DNA from: Pseudomonadota bacterium
GTDB taxonomy: Bacteria; Pseudomonadota; Alphaproteobacteria; Caulobacterales; Caulobacteraceae
Assembly: GCA_023390245.1 (NCBI GenBank)
Contig: JAEWDF010000052.1
Span: 1 to 64,000, forward strand
Direction of reading: 5' to 3'
DNA: 64,000 bases
The position numbers were made by a program, and so were the translations under genes. The first letter of the stretch is position 1, and the number at the start of each line of letters is the position of its first letter. Below the pieces are notes generated by a model. That model was given only the letters and a program-made list of their open reading frames with translations. It ran no database searches and was not told where the DNA came from. Below are positions 17,538 through 27,529 of the stretch, one piece after another.

Positions 17538-18851
17538 CTAAACTTGGCGCGCGCGCTCGAACAGGTTGGCGGAGGCCCGTTCCAGCAGGGCTCCCGGAGA
17601 CTCGTCCGGCCGCAGCTCGGCGACGCCGACGTCGAATTCGGCGACGAACGGGGACCGATCCGGCCCGGCGTCGAAGGCGGTGCAGCCGATGACGGCGGCG
17701 ATGCGCTCGGCCGCCAGCCGGGCCTCCGGCCCGCGCGTGGCCGGCAGGGCCAGGGCGAAGACCTCCTTGGCCAAGCGCGCGGCCGTGTCCTCGACCCGCA
17801 CCAGGCGCGAGACCATGGCCCCCATCTGCGGAATGGCGCGGTCCAGCCAGCCGCCCTGGCGCGCCCAGGTCACCGCCTCGGTCTCCTTGACGCGAAGGAT
17901 GGCGACCGACAGCGGCCGTTGCCGCGCCCGCGCCGCCTCGGTCACGCGGGCCAGGTGGGCGGCGAACAGGTCCGGGGTGAACAGGCCGGTCGCCGGATCC
18001 ATCACCTCCAGCCCGCGCACCGAATCCAGCGCGCGCCGGATGGTCATGTGGCGCCGATGGGCCTGGGCCAGGGTCAGGATGCGCTCCGCCGTCTCCTGTT
18101 CGTCCGCGTCGACGGCGGCCACGTCGGCGAAGCCGCGGTTGAACAGTTCGTCCAGGCTGATTTCGTTGCGGCCGCGCAGATAGAGCATCAGCGGAATATG
18201 GTAGAGGCGGGTGTTCCGCTTCATGCCCGATGCGATCGACAGGGCGGGGGCGTGGTCGTCCGCGCCCCAAAGAACGGCGGCGTCGAAGGCGCTCTCGTGC
18301 AGATAGTCGAAGGCGGTGTAGGGCGTGGGCGCTGCCACAACGTCCGCGCCGGCCGCCGTCAGGGCGTTGGACAGGGCCAGGAAGCGTCGGTCCGCCGCGC
18401 CGGCCGCCAGCACCCGCAACGGCGCGTCGTCGGGCGCCGTTGCGTCCAGCCCTAGTCCGCGCGCGGCGAAGGTCGACAGACGCAGGCGGAACTCCTCCTC
18501 CGCGATCGCCGCGCGGATCAGTTGCTCCAGGCGCAGCGCCGCCTGGGCGGGATGGGGGACCGCGGACATGGCCAGGTCCGCCCCGTTCGCCGCCTGGGGC
18601 GGGACGCCGATGGCCATGACGGGCAGGCGGCGAGGCTCCGCGGCGGCGCGAATCCGCTCGACCACATCGGACGCGAAGGCGTCGACGTCGACGATCGCGG
18701 CCTCCATGGGAAAGTCCTGCAGGGTCGCCGCGGCCGCCTCGGGATCGCGGGCGGTCACCGTGCGCCAGCCCAGGGCGTCGAGCCCCGCCGCCAGCGGGCC
18801 GGCGCGGCCGTCGTCGGACGCCAGGATCAGTACGCGCGCGTCTATGGCCAA
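17538..18851 (-). CDS. popA: PopA-like c-di-GMP effector (REC-REC-degenerate GGDEF)
   Basis: A PleD paralogue of 437 aa. The first receiver domain (about 1-125) keeps a phospho-acceptor candidate, D55, in IVDVD. A second receiver-like domain spans about 145-265 and a GGDEF domain the rest. The GGDEF active site reads AKEVF (361-365), so it cannot make c-di-GMP. The inhibitory-site motif RVED (352-355) is intact at the same spacing as in PleD. This combination defines Caulobacter PopA, which binds c-di-GMP and helps bring CtrA to ClpXP through RcdA. A TTG start at 18851 is chosen because it puts the receiver aspartate at position 55 and removes a non-conserved Arg/Gly stretch; an upstream start at 18914 is possible. 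Orthology is inferred from architecture. Confidence 0.8.
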   Translation of the reverse strand: MAIDARVLILASDDGRAGPLAAGLDALGWRTVTARDPEAAAATLQDFPMEAAIVDVDAFASDVVERIRAAAEPRRLPVMAIGVPPQAANGADLAMSAVPHPAQAALRLEQLIRAAIAEEEFRLRLSTFAARGLGLDATAPDDAPLRVLAAGAADRRFLALSNALTAAGADVVAAPTPYTAFDYLHESAFDAAVLWGADDHAPALSIASGMKRNTRLYHIPLMLYLRGRNEISLDELFNRGFADVAAVDADEQETAERILTLAQAHRRHMTIRRALDSVRGLEVMDPATGLFTPDLFAAHLARVTEAARARQRPLSVAILRVKETEAVTWARQGGWLDRAIPQMGAMVSRLVRVEDTAARLAKEVFALALPATRGPEARLAAERIAAVIGCTAFDAGPDRSPFVAEFDVGVAELRPDESPGALLERASANLFERARQV

Positions 18852-19049
18852 GATGGCTCGTCTCCAGGGCCGCCCCGCCGGCCCGAGTTCCCCGTCGCCG
18901 GGGCGGCGGACCATAGCGACGAGCCCCCCGCGGAGGCAACGGCGCCGCTGCTCCGCGCCTGGGGAAATCCCGCTTCACGCGTATGAGACTTCCGCTCGCC
19001 GGGGAATCCGTTAGGTTCCGCGGCTTCCGCAACGGTTAAGAGCACGCGC

Positions 19050-19994
19050 TTGAGCGACCACCTGACCCGATCCGTCCTGAAGGCGCCGGACTTCTGGGGG
19101 CGCCTGGCGGTGCGGGCCTTCACGCGGAGCTGGGGGCGGGACGTCATGCTCTATACGGGCGGCGTTTCCTTCTTCGCCCTGCTGGCGGTGTTTCCGGCCA
19201 TCGCCATCCTGATCGGCTTCTACAAGCTGGGCCTGTCGATCGGCCAGGTCAGCGAGCAGGCGGCGGCGCTGGCGGACCTGCTGCCCACGGCGGCGCAGAA
19301 CATCTTCGAGGACGAGATCGCGCGCCTGACCCGCGCCTCGGCCCGCACGGTCTCGACCCAGAGCGCCTTCGCCCTGATGGTCGGCGCCTATGCGGCCCAT
19401 AGGGGATTCAAGGCCTTGCTAGCGGGTTTGAACCTGATTCATGATGAGACCGAGCCGCACGGCTTCTTCCGCTTCAACCTGCTGGCCTTCTTCGTCGCCG
19501 TATTCGCCTTCGCCCTGTTCACCATCGTCTCGGGCGCCGTGGTGACCGCGCGCATCCTGGCCCATGCGGCCTCGCCCGCCGTCGGCGCGGGCGAGGGCGT
19601 GGGGCTGGGCCCCTGGGACACGGCCCTGCCGGCGCTCGGCCTGGCCTTCGGGCTCTCGCTGCTCTACCGCTACGCCATGAGCCACCGTACGCCGGTCGCC
19701 TGGCTGCCGTCGATCGTCGGAGGGCTGGTGGCGACGCTGATGTCGGTCGTGTCGTCCTGGCTGTGCGCCATCTACGTCGAGCAGATCGCGCCGCTGGGCG
19801 CCACTTACGGTTCGGTCGGCGCCGTGGTGGTGCTGCTGATCTGGCTGTCCTGGAACGTCAACGCCATCTTCTACGGCGGCGCCTTCGCCACCGAGATGGA
19901 GATCGCGGCCAAGGCGAGGGCTGTCGAGGCCGAGCCCGCCGCGGGGGTGGTCAATCTTTCGGAACGCCGGGCGTCGCGGACGTCTCGACTGTAA
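19050..19994 (+). CDS. YihY/virulence factor BrkB family membrane protein
   Basis: A 314-aa inner-membrane protein with about six helices (for example GGVSFFALLAVFPAIAILIG, LLAFFVAVFAFALFTIVSG, and GSVGAVVVLLIWLSWNVNAI). The SFFALLAVFPA and LLIWLSWNVNAIFYGG segments are typical of the UPF0761/YihY family. Members were once called ribonuclease BN by mistake; the function is not known. It begins with a TTG codon. The last 44 nt overlap the convergent TusA-like gene. Confidence 0.85.
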   Translation: MSDHLTRSVLKAPDFWGRLAVRAFTRSWGRDVMLYTGGVSFFALLAVFPAIAILIGFYKLGLSIGQVSEQAAALADLLPTAAQNIFEDEIARLTRASARTVSTQSAFALMVGAYAAHRGFKALLAGLNLIHDETEPHGFFRFNLLAFFVAVFAFALFTIVSGAVVTARILAHAASPAVGAGEGVGLGPWDTALPALGLAFGLSLLYRYAMSHRTPVAWLPSIVGGLVATLMSVVSSWLCAIYVEQIAPLGATYGSVGAVVVLLIWLSWNVNAIFYGGAFATEMEIAAKARAVEAEPAAGVVNLSERRASRTSRL

Positions 19995-20205
19995 GGCGCA
20001 GCACGCCGTCCGGTTCTTCCTCGACCGACAGCAGGCGGCCCCCGACCTGGGCCATCAGATAGGGCACGTCGATCCGCGCCATCGGATCACTGGCCAGCAG
20101 GGCGAACCGCGCGCCCGGCGCCGCGCCGCGCATGGCCTTGGCCAGTTTCAGGCTGGGCGTCGGGCATCGGTGCCCCCGGGCGTCGATCTTGATCGGGTCG
20201 TTCAC
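19951..20205 (-). CDS. TusA/SirA-family sulfurtransferase-like protein
   Basis: An 84-aa protein with the TusA signature DARGHRCPTPSLKLAKAM, with active cysteine C14 in the CPxP motif. TusA-type proteins pass persulfide sulfur between partners for tRNA thiolation or cofactor synthesis. The actual partner here is unknown. The GTG start overlaps the stop of the CinA-like gene (GTGA), so translation is coupled. Confidence 0.83.
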   Translation of the reverse strand: MNDPIKIDARGHRCPTPSLKLAKAMRGAAPGARFALLASDPMARIDVPYLMAQVGGRLLSVEEEPDGVLRLTVETSATPGVPKD

Positions 20206-20690
20206 GCCAGTCGGTCCGCCAGCAGCTCCAGCGCTGCGCGCAGGGCGGCCAGGCGGATCGCCTCCCGGCCCTGGTCATCGAACCGTTCCTCGCGATGGAT
20301 CAGGCCGCCGGGGCCGACCGCGGCGAAATGCACCAGGCCGACCGGCTTGGCCGCCGTGCCGCCGCCCGGGCCGGCTACGCCGGTCACTGAAACGGTGACC
20401 GCCGCCAGCGACCGCCCCGCCGCGCCCTCGGCCATGGCGCGGGCGACCGCCTCGGACACCGCCCCGTGCCGGGCCAGCAGGGCCTCGGGCACGCCCAGCA
20501 TCTGCGTCTTCGCCGCGTTGCTGTAGGTGACGAAGCCCCGGTCGACCGCGGCCGAGGACCCGGCGATGGCGGTCAGGGCGCCCGCGACCAGGCCGCCGGT
20601 GCAACTTTCCGCCGTGGCCAGCATCAGGCCCCGCTCCGTCGCCCTTGCGACGATCTGCTGCGCCAGGATCGGGATGTCGTCGGGGAACAT
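20202..20690 (-). CDS. CinA C-terminal-domain amidohydrolase (PncC-type)
   Basis: A 162-aa stand-alone CinA_C domain, the family that deamidates nicotinamide mononucleotide in NAD salvage. The motifs ATAESCTGGLVAGALTAIAGSS, FVTYSNAAKTQMLGV and VSVTGVAGPGGGTAAKPVG are all present. The N-terminal molybdopterin-binding-like domain of full CinA is absent. The ATG at 20690 gives a start (MFPDDIPILAQQIV) typical of the short form. First gene of a pair with the TusA-like gene. Confidence 0.87.
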   Translation of the reverse strand: MFPDDIPILAQQIVARATERGLMLATAESCTGGLVAGALTAIAGSSAAVDRGFVTYSNAAKTQMLGVPEALLARHGAVSEAVARAMAEGAAGRSLAAVTVSVTGVAGPGGGTAAKPVGLVHFAAVGPGGLIHREERFDDQGREAIRLAALRAALELLADRLA

Positions 20691-20730
20691 GGCCTTTCCA
20701 TAGACCGCGAGTCCGGCTCTAACCAGCGTC

Positions 20731-23013
20731 ATGACCGACGCCGTGGACGCCGTCGCCGCGCCTGAGGAGAAGCGGGATCGCCTGACGCCGCTGCTGTTCG
20801 CCGTCGCCGTCTTCACCTCCGCCTGCCTGGTCTTCGTGGTCCAGCCGATCGCTGCCAGGCTGGTCCTGCCGACGCTGGGCGGGTCGCCGTCGGTGTGGAA
20901 CGGGGCCATGGTCTTCTTCCAGACCGCGCTGCTGGCGGGATACGGCTACGCCCACGGCCTGCAACATATAAGGTCGATGCGAATCCAGGTCGCGGTCCAC
21001 GTTCTGCTGCTTCTCGCCGCCGCCCTGTTCCTGCCGCTGCGGATCACCGGCGCGCTGGGAGATCCGGACCCGTCCGCGCCGGTCGCCTGGCTGCTGGGCG
21101 CCCTGGCGCTGTCGGTCGGCGCGCCGTTCGCCGTCCTGTCGGCGACCGCGCCTCTGCTCCAGGCCTGGTTCGCGCGGGTCCGCGCCGGACGCGCCGACGG
21201 CCGCAACCCCTATGTCCTCTACGCGGCCTCCAACCTGGGCAGCTTCCTGGCGCTGCTGGCCTATCCCGTCGTCATCGAGCCGATGGCCAGCCTGTCGCAG
21301 CAGAGATGGGGCTGGAGCGGGGGCTATGTCCTGTTCCTGGCCATGATCGTCGGCCTCGGCGTCCTGGCGTGGCGCCGCGGCGCGGGCCGGGCGGAGGCGC
21401 CCCTGGCGCCCGGGCCGGCCATACCCTGGACCGAGAAGGGCCGGCTGGTGCTCCTGGCGGCGGTTCCGTCCAGCCTGATGCTCGGGGTGACGGCGCACCT
21501 GTCGACCGACGTCGCCTCGGCCCCCTTCCTGTGGGTGATCCCGCTGGCGCTGTATCTGCTGACCTTCGTCATCGCCTTCCAGACGCGCCCGGCCATCCCC
21601 CTGCCGATCACCCTGGCGCTGCAGGGCGCCATGGGCGCGGCCTGCGCGGCCCTGATCGCCTTCCGCACGGGCGAGTGGGCGGTCGTCTTCACGGTCAACC
21701 TGGCCGCCTTCTTCTTCACCGCCCTGATGTGCCACCAGTTGCTGGCCGCGCGCAGGCCGGCGCCGGGCCGGCTGACGGAATTCTATCTGCTGCTGTCGCT
21801 CGGCGGCGTGGCGGGCGGCGCCTTCAACGCCCTGATCGCGCCGACGATCTTCAACATGGTGTGGGAATATCCGCTGGTGCTGGTCGCGGCCGCTCTCCTG
21901 AGGCCATGGGGGCGGGACGCCTTCAGGCCCTGGCAGATCGCCGCCATGCTGGCCGGCGTCTTCGTGGCCCTGACGCCGCCGATCGCGCTGGAGGCCATGC
22001 GCTACGATCCCGCCTTCCGCGCCATGGTTCCGGAAGGCCAGATGGTGCGGATCGCCCAGGCCATCCTGGGCGTCGCGGCCCTGTTCGCCTTCCTGGCGCG
22101 GGACCGGGCGATCCTGTTCGCCATCGTCATCGCGACCATGACCTGGTCCGGCTATCACATCGCGCGCGGTTATGACTGGGCCCTGTCCGAGCGCAGCTTC
22201 TTCGGCGTGATGCGGGTGGCCACGACGCCCGATCCGGCCATGGGCGGGCCGGTCCATGTGCTGATGCACGGCACCACACTGCACGGCGCCCAGGCGCAGG
22301 CGCCGCGGCATCGATGCATGCCGACCCTCTATTACGCGGTCTCGACGCCGCTGGGCCAGGCGGCGCTGAAGACGCAGGAACGGCGGCCGGACGGCGCCGT
22401 GATCGGCGTGGTCGGCCAGGGCTCGGGCGCCATGGCCGCCTACAAGCGCGAGCAGGATCGCCTGACCTTTTTCGAGATCGACCCGATGGTGGACCGGCTG
22501 TCGCGCGACCCGCGCTGGTTCAGCTTCATCGACGGCTGCGCCGAAGGGCCGGTGCGGACCGTGCTGGGCGACGCCCGGCTGACCATGGCGCGCGAACCGG
22601 CGGGCGCCTACGACCTGCTGATCATCGATGCCTTCAGCTCCGACGCCGTGCCGACGCACCTGCTGACGGTCGAGGCCGTCCGTGGCTACCTGCGGCTGCT
22701 GAAGCCGGACGGCGTGGTCGTCCTGCACCTGTCGAACCGGAACCTGGAGATCACCCTGCCGGCCGAGGCCGCCGCCCAGGCCCTGAGCGCGCCCAACCTG
22801 CACCAGATCTATATCGAGCGGCCGGAGAGCCCGGACATGGCCGAGGCTTCGACCGAGGCCCTGCTGATCGGCAAGGGCGAAGCGGCCATGGCGCCGTTCC
22901 GCCAGGACCCGCGCTGGCGCGCCCTGCAGCCGACGACGGTGCGGCCCTGGACCGACGACTATGTGAACCTGTTCGGCGCCCTGGTCCGCCAGTGGGAGTA
23001 TACGGTCAGATAG
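20731..23013 (+). CDS. Membrane-fused spermidine synthase-like protein
   Basis: A 760-aa fusion. Residues about 20-480 hold many hydrophobic helices (for example [19 protein letters not shown], the family start of fused MFS/spermidine synthase proteins). Residues about 550-720 form a spermidine-synthase-like Rossmann domain with [36 protein letters not shown] and the [18 protein letters not shown] core. It may transfer an aminopropyl or other SAM-derived group, or be a membrane sensor; the substrate is unknown. Its 3' end overlaps ispDF by 8 nt in the convergent direction. Confidence 0.82.
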   Translation: MTDAVDAVAAPEEKRDRLTPLLFAVAVFTSACLVFVVQPIAARLVLPTLGGSPSVWNGAMVFFQTALLAGYGYAHGLQHIRSMRIQVAVHVLLLLAAALFLPLRITGALGDPDPSAPVAWLLGALALSVGAPFAVLSATAPLLQAWFARVRAGRADGRNPYVLYAASNLGSFLALLAYPVVIEPMASLSQQRWGWSGGYVLFLAMIVGLGVLAWRRGAGRAEAPLAPGPAIPWTEKGRLVLLAAVPSSLMLGVTAHLSTDVASAPFLWVIPLALYLLTFVIAFQTRPAIPLPITLALQGAMGAACAALIAFRTGEWAVVFTVNLAAFFFTALMCHQLLAARRPAPGRLTEFYLLLSLGGVAGGAFNALIAPTIFNMVWEYPLVLVAAALLRPWGRDAFRPWQIAAMLAGVFVALTPPIALEAMRYDPAFRAMVPEGQMVRIAQAILGVAALFAFLARDRAILFAIVIATMTWSGYHIARGYDWALSERSFFGVMRVATTPDPAMGGPVHVLMHGTTLHGAQAQAPRHRCMPTLYYAVSTPLGQAALKTQERRPDGAVIGVVGQGSGAMAAYKREQDRLTFFEIDPMVDRLSRDPRWFSFIDGCAEGPVRTVLGDARLTMAREPAGAYDLLIIDAFSSDAVPTHLLTVEAVRGYLRLLKPDGVVVLHLSNRNLEITLPAEAAAQALSAPNLHQIYIERPESPDMAEASTEALLIGKGEAAMAPFRQDPRWRALQPTTVRPWTDDYVNLFGALVRQWEYTVR

Positions 23014-24148
23014 CGGCCGGCAGGTCGACCGTCGCCACCGCCTGGGCCGCCAGGCCTTCGCCGCGGCCGGTGAAGCCCAGACCCTCGCTGGTGGTCGCCT
23101 TGACGCTGACGGCGTCCAGCGGAAGCGACAGTAGTCCTGCGATGCGCTCGCGCATGGCCAGGCGGTGCGGCTTCACCTTCGGCCGCTCGCAGATCAGGGT
23201 CACGTCGACATTGACGATCCGGCCGCCGCGGGTCGCGACCATCTCGGCAGCGTGCAGCAGGAACTGGTCCGAGGCCGCGCCCTTCCACTTCGGGTCCGAG
23301 GGCGGGAAGTGGTCGCCGATGTCGCCCTCGGCGATGGCGCCCAGCAGGGCGTCGGTCAGGGCGTGCAGGCCCGCATCCGCGTCGGAATGGCCGATCAGGG
23401 TCTGGTCGTGCGGAATCTCCACGCCGCACAGCCAGACCGCGCCGCCCGGTCCCCAGCGGTGCACGTCATAGCCGGAGCCGATGCGGGTCTGGCGCGGCAG
23501 CAGGGCCTCGGCCATGGCGAAATCCTCCGGATAGGTCAGCTTCGTCAGGCGCGCGTCGCCGTCGACCAGGGCGACGCGGCCGCCGTGGCGCTGGACGACC
23601 ACGGCTTCATCGGCCGCCGCTTCGTTTCCCGGCCAGGCGGCGTAGGCGGCCTCGATCACCCCGCGACGGAAACCCTGGGGCGTCTGGGCCCGCCACAGGC
23701 CCTCGCGCTCGACCACGCCGGCCATGCGGCCTTCCTCGCCGCGCCTCAGGCTGTCGGCCACCGGAAGGACGGGCAGGGCGCCATCGGCGGTCTTCAGCGC
23801 TTCCAGCACCCGGGCGATCACCATCGCGGACAACAGCGGCCGCGCGGCGTCGTGGATCAGGACCGGTCGATCCGGCGGACAGCCGAGGGCGGCCAAGCCG
23901 TTCCGCACCGATTCCGCCCGGTCCGCGCCGCCCGTCGCCGTGCGCCATCCGTCCAGCCCCGCCAGGGCGTCCCGCGCGCGCGTCTCCGATCCGGGCGTCA
24001 CCACCACGACCAGTTCGGATGCGCCGGCCGCCAGCAGGGCCTCGGCCGACCAGCGCAGCACCGGCTTGCCGCCCAGCGCGCGCCACTGCTTGTCGCCGCC
24101 CGCACGCGACCCGCCGCCCGCCGCGACGATGATGCCGGAAAATTCCAT
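23006..24148 (-). CDS. ispDF: Bifunctional IspD/IspF, MEP isoprenoid pathway
   Basis: A natural fusion, common in alphaproteobacteria, of two non-consecutive MEP-pathway enzymes. Residues 1 to about 218 are the MEP cytidylyltransferase Isp[38 protein letters not shown] and [16 protein letters not shown]. Residues about 221-380 are the MECDP synthase Isp[12 protein letters not shown] with metal ligands D228 and H230, [20 protein letters not shown], and the C-terminal [18 protein letters not shown]. It is divergent from dusB with a short shared upstream region. Confidence 0.96.
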   Translation of the reverse strand: MEFSGIIVAAGGGSRAGGDKQWRALGGKPVLRWSAEALLAAGASELVVVVTPGSETRARDALAGLDGWRTATGGADRAESVRNGLAALGCPPDRPVLIHDAARPLLSAMVIARVLEALKTADGALPVLPVADSLRRGEEGRMAGVVEREGLWRAQTPQGFRRGVIEAAYAAWPGNEAAADEAVVVQRHGGRVALVDGDARLTKLTYPEDFAMAEALLPRQTRIGSGYDVHRWGPGGAVWLCGVEIPHDQTLIGHSDADAGLHALTDALLGAIAEGDIGDHFPPSDPKWKGAASDQFLLHAAEMVATRGGRIVNVDVTLICERPKVKPHRLAMRERIAGLLSLPLDAVSVKATTSEGLGFTGRGEGLAAQAVATVDLPAAI

Positions 24149-24212
24149 GGCGGCCTTCTAAGCGCCGCCGTCATGCTTGACGAGGGGCCTTTCGATGCGG
24201 CGAAAGGCGCAG

Positions 24213-25268
24213 ATGAGCTCAATCCTCCAGATCGGCGACGTGCGCGTGCCCGGCCGGGTGTTGATGGCGCCGATGACCGGCGTCACCGATCTGCCGTTCC
24301 GCGTCCTCGCCTCGCGCCTCGGCGCCGCCTATGTCGCCACCGAAATGGTCGCGGCCAGGGAGTTGGCGCGGGAACGGCCGGACGTGGTACGCCGCGCGGC
24401 GGTCGGCGACGGCCTGCCGCTGACCGTCATCCAGCTGGTCGGGCGCGATCCGGGTGCGATGGCGCAGGGCGCCCGCATGGCCGAGCGCGCCGGCGCGGAC
24501 ATCGTCGACCTGAATTTCGGCTGCCCGGCGAAGGAGGTCACCGGCGCCGCCGCCGGTTCGGCCCTGATGCGGACGCCGGACCTGGCCTGCCGCATCATCG
24601 AGGCGGCGGTCGGTGCGACGACGCGGCCGGTCACGGTCAAGATGCGCCTGGGCTGGGACGACGACAGCCGCAACGCCGCGGACCTGGCGCGCCGGGCCGA
24701 GGCGCTGGGCGTCAAGGCCGTGACGGTCCATGGCCGCACCCGCAAGCAGTTCTACACGGGTCATGCCGACTGGGACGCGGTGGGCGAGGTGAAGGCCGCG
24801 GTCGGCGTGCCGGTCATCGTCAACGGCGACATCGTCACGGCGGACCAGGCGCGCGAGGCGCTGGCGCGTTCGGGCGCGGACGGTCTGATGCTGGGACGCG
24901 GCGTCTACGGCCGGCCCTGGCTGGCGGCGCACCTGGAGCAGGCCCTGAACGACGGCGCCGTCCTGGCGGAGCCCGACCGCCAGGACCGGCTGGCCATCGT
25001 CCTGGAGCACCTGCGGGCGTCGATCGCCTTCTATGGCCTGCCGCTGGGATTGCGCATGTTCCGCAAGCATCTGGGCTGGTACATCGAACAGGCGCCCTGG
25101 CCGGCCGATCCGCAACACCGGCGCGAGGCGAAGGCAAGAATTTGCCGTATCGACGATCCATTGGCGGTCGAAGCCGCCATGATCGGTCTCTGGTGGCCGG
25201 ATTTGCCAAGGAATGCGAATTCCTCTGTTGAAAATGCGCCACGGTTGACGGAGAGTGCTGTGGCATGA
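24213..25268 (+). CDS. dusB: tRNA-dihydrouridine synthase (DusB/NifR3)
   Basis: An FMN enzyme that reduces uridines in the D-loop of tRNA. The TIM barrel shows MAPMTGVTDLPFRVL, TEMVAARE, VDLNFGCPAKEVTG with the catalytic cysteine, VTVKMRLGWDD, VTVHGRTRKQFYTGHADW, and VNGDIVT. The ATG at 24213 (351 aa) is preferred because AAAGG precedes it closely and MSSILQIGDVRV fits the family; two earlier ATGs exist at 24177 and 24195. Its stop overlaps the ntrY start (ATGA). In related genomes nifR3 stands just before ntrBC and ntrYX; here ntrBC are missing. Confidence 0.94.
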   Translation: MSSILQIGDVRVPGRVLMAPMTGVTDLPFRVLASRLGAAYVATEMVAARELARERPDVVRRAAVGDGLPLTVIQLVGRDPGAMAQGARMAERAGADIVDLNFGCPAKEVTGAAAGSALMRTPDLACRIIEAAVGATTRPVTVKMRLGWDDDSRNAADLARRAEALGVKAVTVHGRTRKQFYTGHADWDAVGEVKAAVGVPVIVNGDIVTADQAREALARSGADGLMLGRGVYGRPWLAAHLEQALNDGAVLAEPDRQDRLAIVLEHLRASIAFYGLPLGLRMFRKHLGWYIEQAPWPADPQHRREAKARICRIDDPLAVEAAMIGLWWPDLPRNANSSVENAPRLTESAVA

Positions 25269-27520
25269 CGGATACGCCCTCAGATTTCGCCTCTCGCGCC
25301 GACGCCGCGTCGGACGAGACGCCGTTCTGGGGATTGATCGACGCGGACCGGGCGCGGGCGGTCTTCGGCCTGGCCTATTTCGTCGCCATGGCGGTCACGG
25401 CCGCCGCCATCTGGCTGGTCGCCGTGGCTCCTTCGGGCGGCTCGGGCGGATCGACCAGTCAGGTCGTTCTGTTCGTCCTGCTGGCCAATCTGGCGCTGAT
25501 CGCCTTCCTGGCCTTTCGCGTCGGCCGGCGGGTGCTGGCCCTGGCGCGCGGGGTCCACGAGGCCGGGTCGCGGCTGCATCTGCGCTTCGTCGCCCTGTTC
25601 TCCGCCGTGGCGCTGATCCCGGCGGTGCTGATCGCCCTGGTGTTCGGCGTCCTGGTCAACCGGGGCGTGGACCAGTGGTTCAGCCAGAATGTACAGGCCT
25701 CGGTGGAGAACGGCGCGATCGTCGGGCGCGCCTATATCGCCGACGTCTCCCGCTCGATGGACGCCGACCTGGTGACCATCTCGGACCAGCTTTCCAGCGC
25801 GCGCGACCTGTTCGGCAACCGCATCCGCTTCACGGACGCCCTGGCCCAGGTGGGCGAGATCTTCGGCTATCCCGGCATCTACATCCTGAATGGGGAGGGC
25901 GAGGTGCTGGCCCGCGCCGAGACCCCGGCCGCCCCGCCGTATCTCGCCCCGCCCAGATCCTATCTGGAAGCGGCGGCCCAAGGCGGCCAGCCGCCGCAGG
26001 ATGTGACGCAGCATCCGGACGCGGTGCGTTCCATCATCGCCCTGCCGGCCTATGGCGACGCCTATCTCTATGTGGTCCGTCCGCTGGAGGAGGGGCTGGT
26101 GGCGCGGATGAACACCTCGGCCCAGTCGATCCAGGCCTATCGCGAGGCCCAGGAGAGCCGCGCGCGAATCCAGTCGGCCTTCATCCTCAGCTATCTGGAG
26201 ACGGTGCTGCTGATCCTGGTCGGGGCCGTGTGGCTGGGCATGTCGGCGGCCAGCAGCATCTCCGCGCCGATCGGCCGCCTGGTGAAGGCGGCCGGCCAGG
26301 TCGCCGGCGGCGACTTCACCGCGCGCGTGGACGGGCAGGGCGCGCCTGGCGAGATCGCCACCCTGTCGGACGCCTTCAACCGGATGACCGACGACCTCCA
26401 GGCGCAGCAGACCGCGCTGAAGGCCGCCAGCGACGACGCGCAGGACCGCAGCCGCTTCATCGAGACGGTGCTGTCCGGCGTCAGCGCCGGCGTGATCGGC
26501 CTGGACCGGCGCGGACGGGTCTCGGCCATCAACGACAGCGCCCTGCAACTGCTGCACATCGAGGAAGACGAGGTGCTGGGGCGCGAACTGGCGACCCTGT
26601 CTCCGGAACTGAGCGACCTGGTTCGCCGCGCCGAGGCGCACATCGAGGAGGACATCGACCTCAGCCGCGACGGCGAGACCCGCCGCCTGCGCGTGCGCAT
26701 CGAAGGCGGATTCGGCGGCGAGATGGTCCTGACCTTCGACGACATCACTCGCCTGGTGACCGCGCAGCGCAACGCCGCCTGGCGCGACGTGGCGCGACGC
26801 ATCGCCCACGAGATCAAGAATCCCCTGACGCCGATCCAGTTGTCGGCCGAGCGCCTGCGCCGCAAGTACCGAGGCAAGGTCGACGATGTGGAGGTCTTCG
26901 ACCGCTGCACCGAGACCATCATCCGCCAGGTCGGCGACATCGGCCGGATGGTCGATGAATTCTCCTCCTTCGCGCGCATGCCCGCGCCGCGCTTCGCGCC
27001 CGAGGATCCCGCCGAGATGCTGCGCGAGGCGGTTTTCGCCCAACGCGTCGCGGCGCCCGGCGTGGTGGTCCGGATGGACGAGCCGCTGCCTCGGACCACG
27101 CTGCAATGCGACCGCCGCATGGTCGGCCAGGCGCTCGTCAACATCCTCAAGAACGCGGGCGAGTCCGTCGCCGCGCGCCGCCTCGCCGCCGGAGAGCCCG
27201 AGGCGTCCGACGCGGTCGGGATCGTCGTCTCCCTGACGCTGCGCGACGGCCAGGCGCTTTTCGCGGTCGAGGACGACGGGGTGGGCCTGCCAGCCAAGGA
27301 CCGCGACCGCCTGGCCGAGCCCTATGTGACCACGCGCGAGAAGGGCACGGGCCTGGGCCTGGCCATCGTCAAGCGCATCTGCGAGGACCATGGCGGCGAG
27401 CTGAAGCTGGCCGATGCGGAGGCCCTGCGCGGCGCGCGGGTCTGCCTGACTTTTCCCCTTAACACCGGCGACGCCGACGGCGGCGTGGAGCGCAGGCCCC
27501 ACGCCGCCGTCGCCGAATAG
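25265..27520 (+). CDS. ntrY: Nitrogen-regulation sensor histidine kinase NtrY
   Basis: A 751-aa membrane kinase. Helices lie at about 33-54, 67-87 and 107-131, then a periplasmic sensor region to about 305, a fourth helix (about 306-328), HAMP (to about 385), a PAS domain (about 395-500), and the kinase core. The phosphorylated histidine is H515 in RRIAHEIKNPLTP. The ATP-binding motifs are NILKNAGES (N box), VEDDGVGLP (G1) and GTGLGLAIVKRICEDHGG (G2). It pairs with NtrX, whose gene starts 9 nt downstream. The signal it senses is not settled; redox, oxygen and nitrogen cues have been proposed in the family. Confidence 0.95.
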   Translation: MTDTPSDFASRADAASDETPFWGLIDADRARAVFGLAYFVAMAVTAAAIWLVAVAPSGGSGGSTSQVVLFVLLANLALIAFLAFRVGRRVLALARGVHEAGSRLHLRFVALFSAVALIPAVLIALVFGVLVNRGVDQWFSQNVQASVENGAIVGRAYIADVSRSMDADLVTISDQLSSARDLFGNRIRFTDALAQVGEIFGYPGIYILNGEGEVLARAETPAAPPYLAPPRSYLEAAAQGGQPPQDVTQHPDAVRSIIALPAYGDAYLYVVRPLEEGLVARMNTSAQSIQAYREAQESRARIQSAFILSYLETVLLILVGAVWLGMSAASSISAPIGRLVKAAGQVAGGDFTARVDGQGAPGEIATLSDAFNRMTDDLQAQQTALKAASDDAQDRSRFIETVLSGVSAGVIGLDRRGRVSAINDSALQLLHIEEDEVLGRELATLSPELSDLVRRAEAHIEEDIDLSRDGETRRLRVRIEGGFGGEMVLTFDDITRLVTAQRNAAWRDVARRIAHEIKNPLTPIQLSAERLRRKYRGKVDDVEVFDRCTETIIRQVGDIGRMVDEFSSFARMPAPRFAPEDPAEMLREAVFAQRVAAPGVVVRMDEPLPRTTLQCDRRMVGQALVNILKNAGESVAARRLAAGEPEASDAVGIVVSLTLRDGQALFAVEDDGVGLPAKDRDRLAEPYVTTREKGTGLGLAIVKRICEDHGGELKLADAEALRGARVCLTFPLNTGDADGGVERRPHAAVAE

Positions 27521-27529
27521 CGAGGCGAG

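Noticed and set aside
23006..24148. IspD-IspF join as a possible frameshift or assembly fusion
   Set aside because: The bifunctional IspDF enzyme is well known in alphaproteobacteria and the linker is short and clean.
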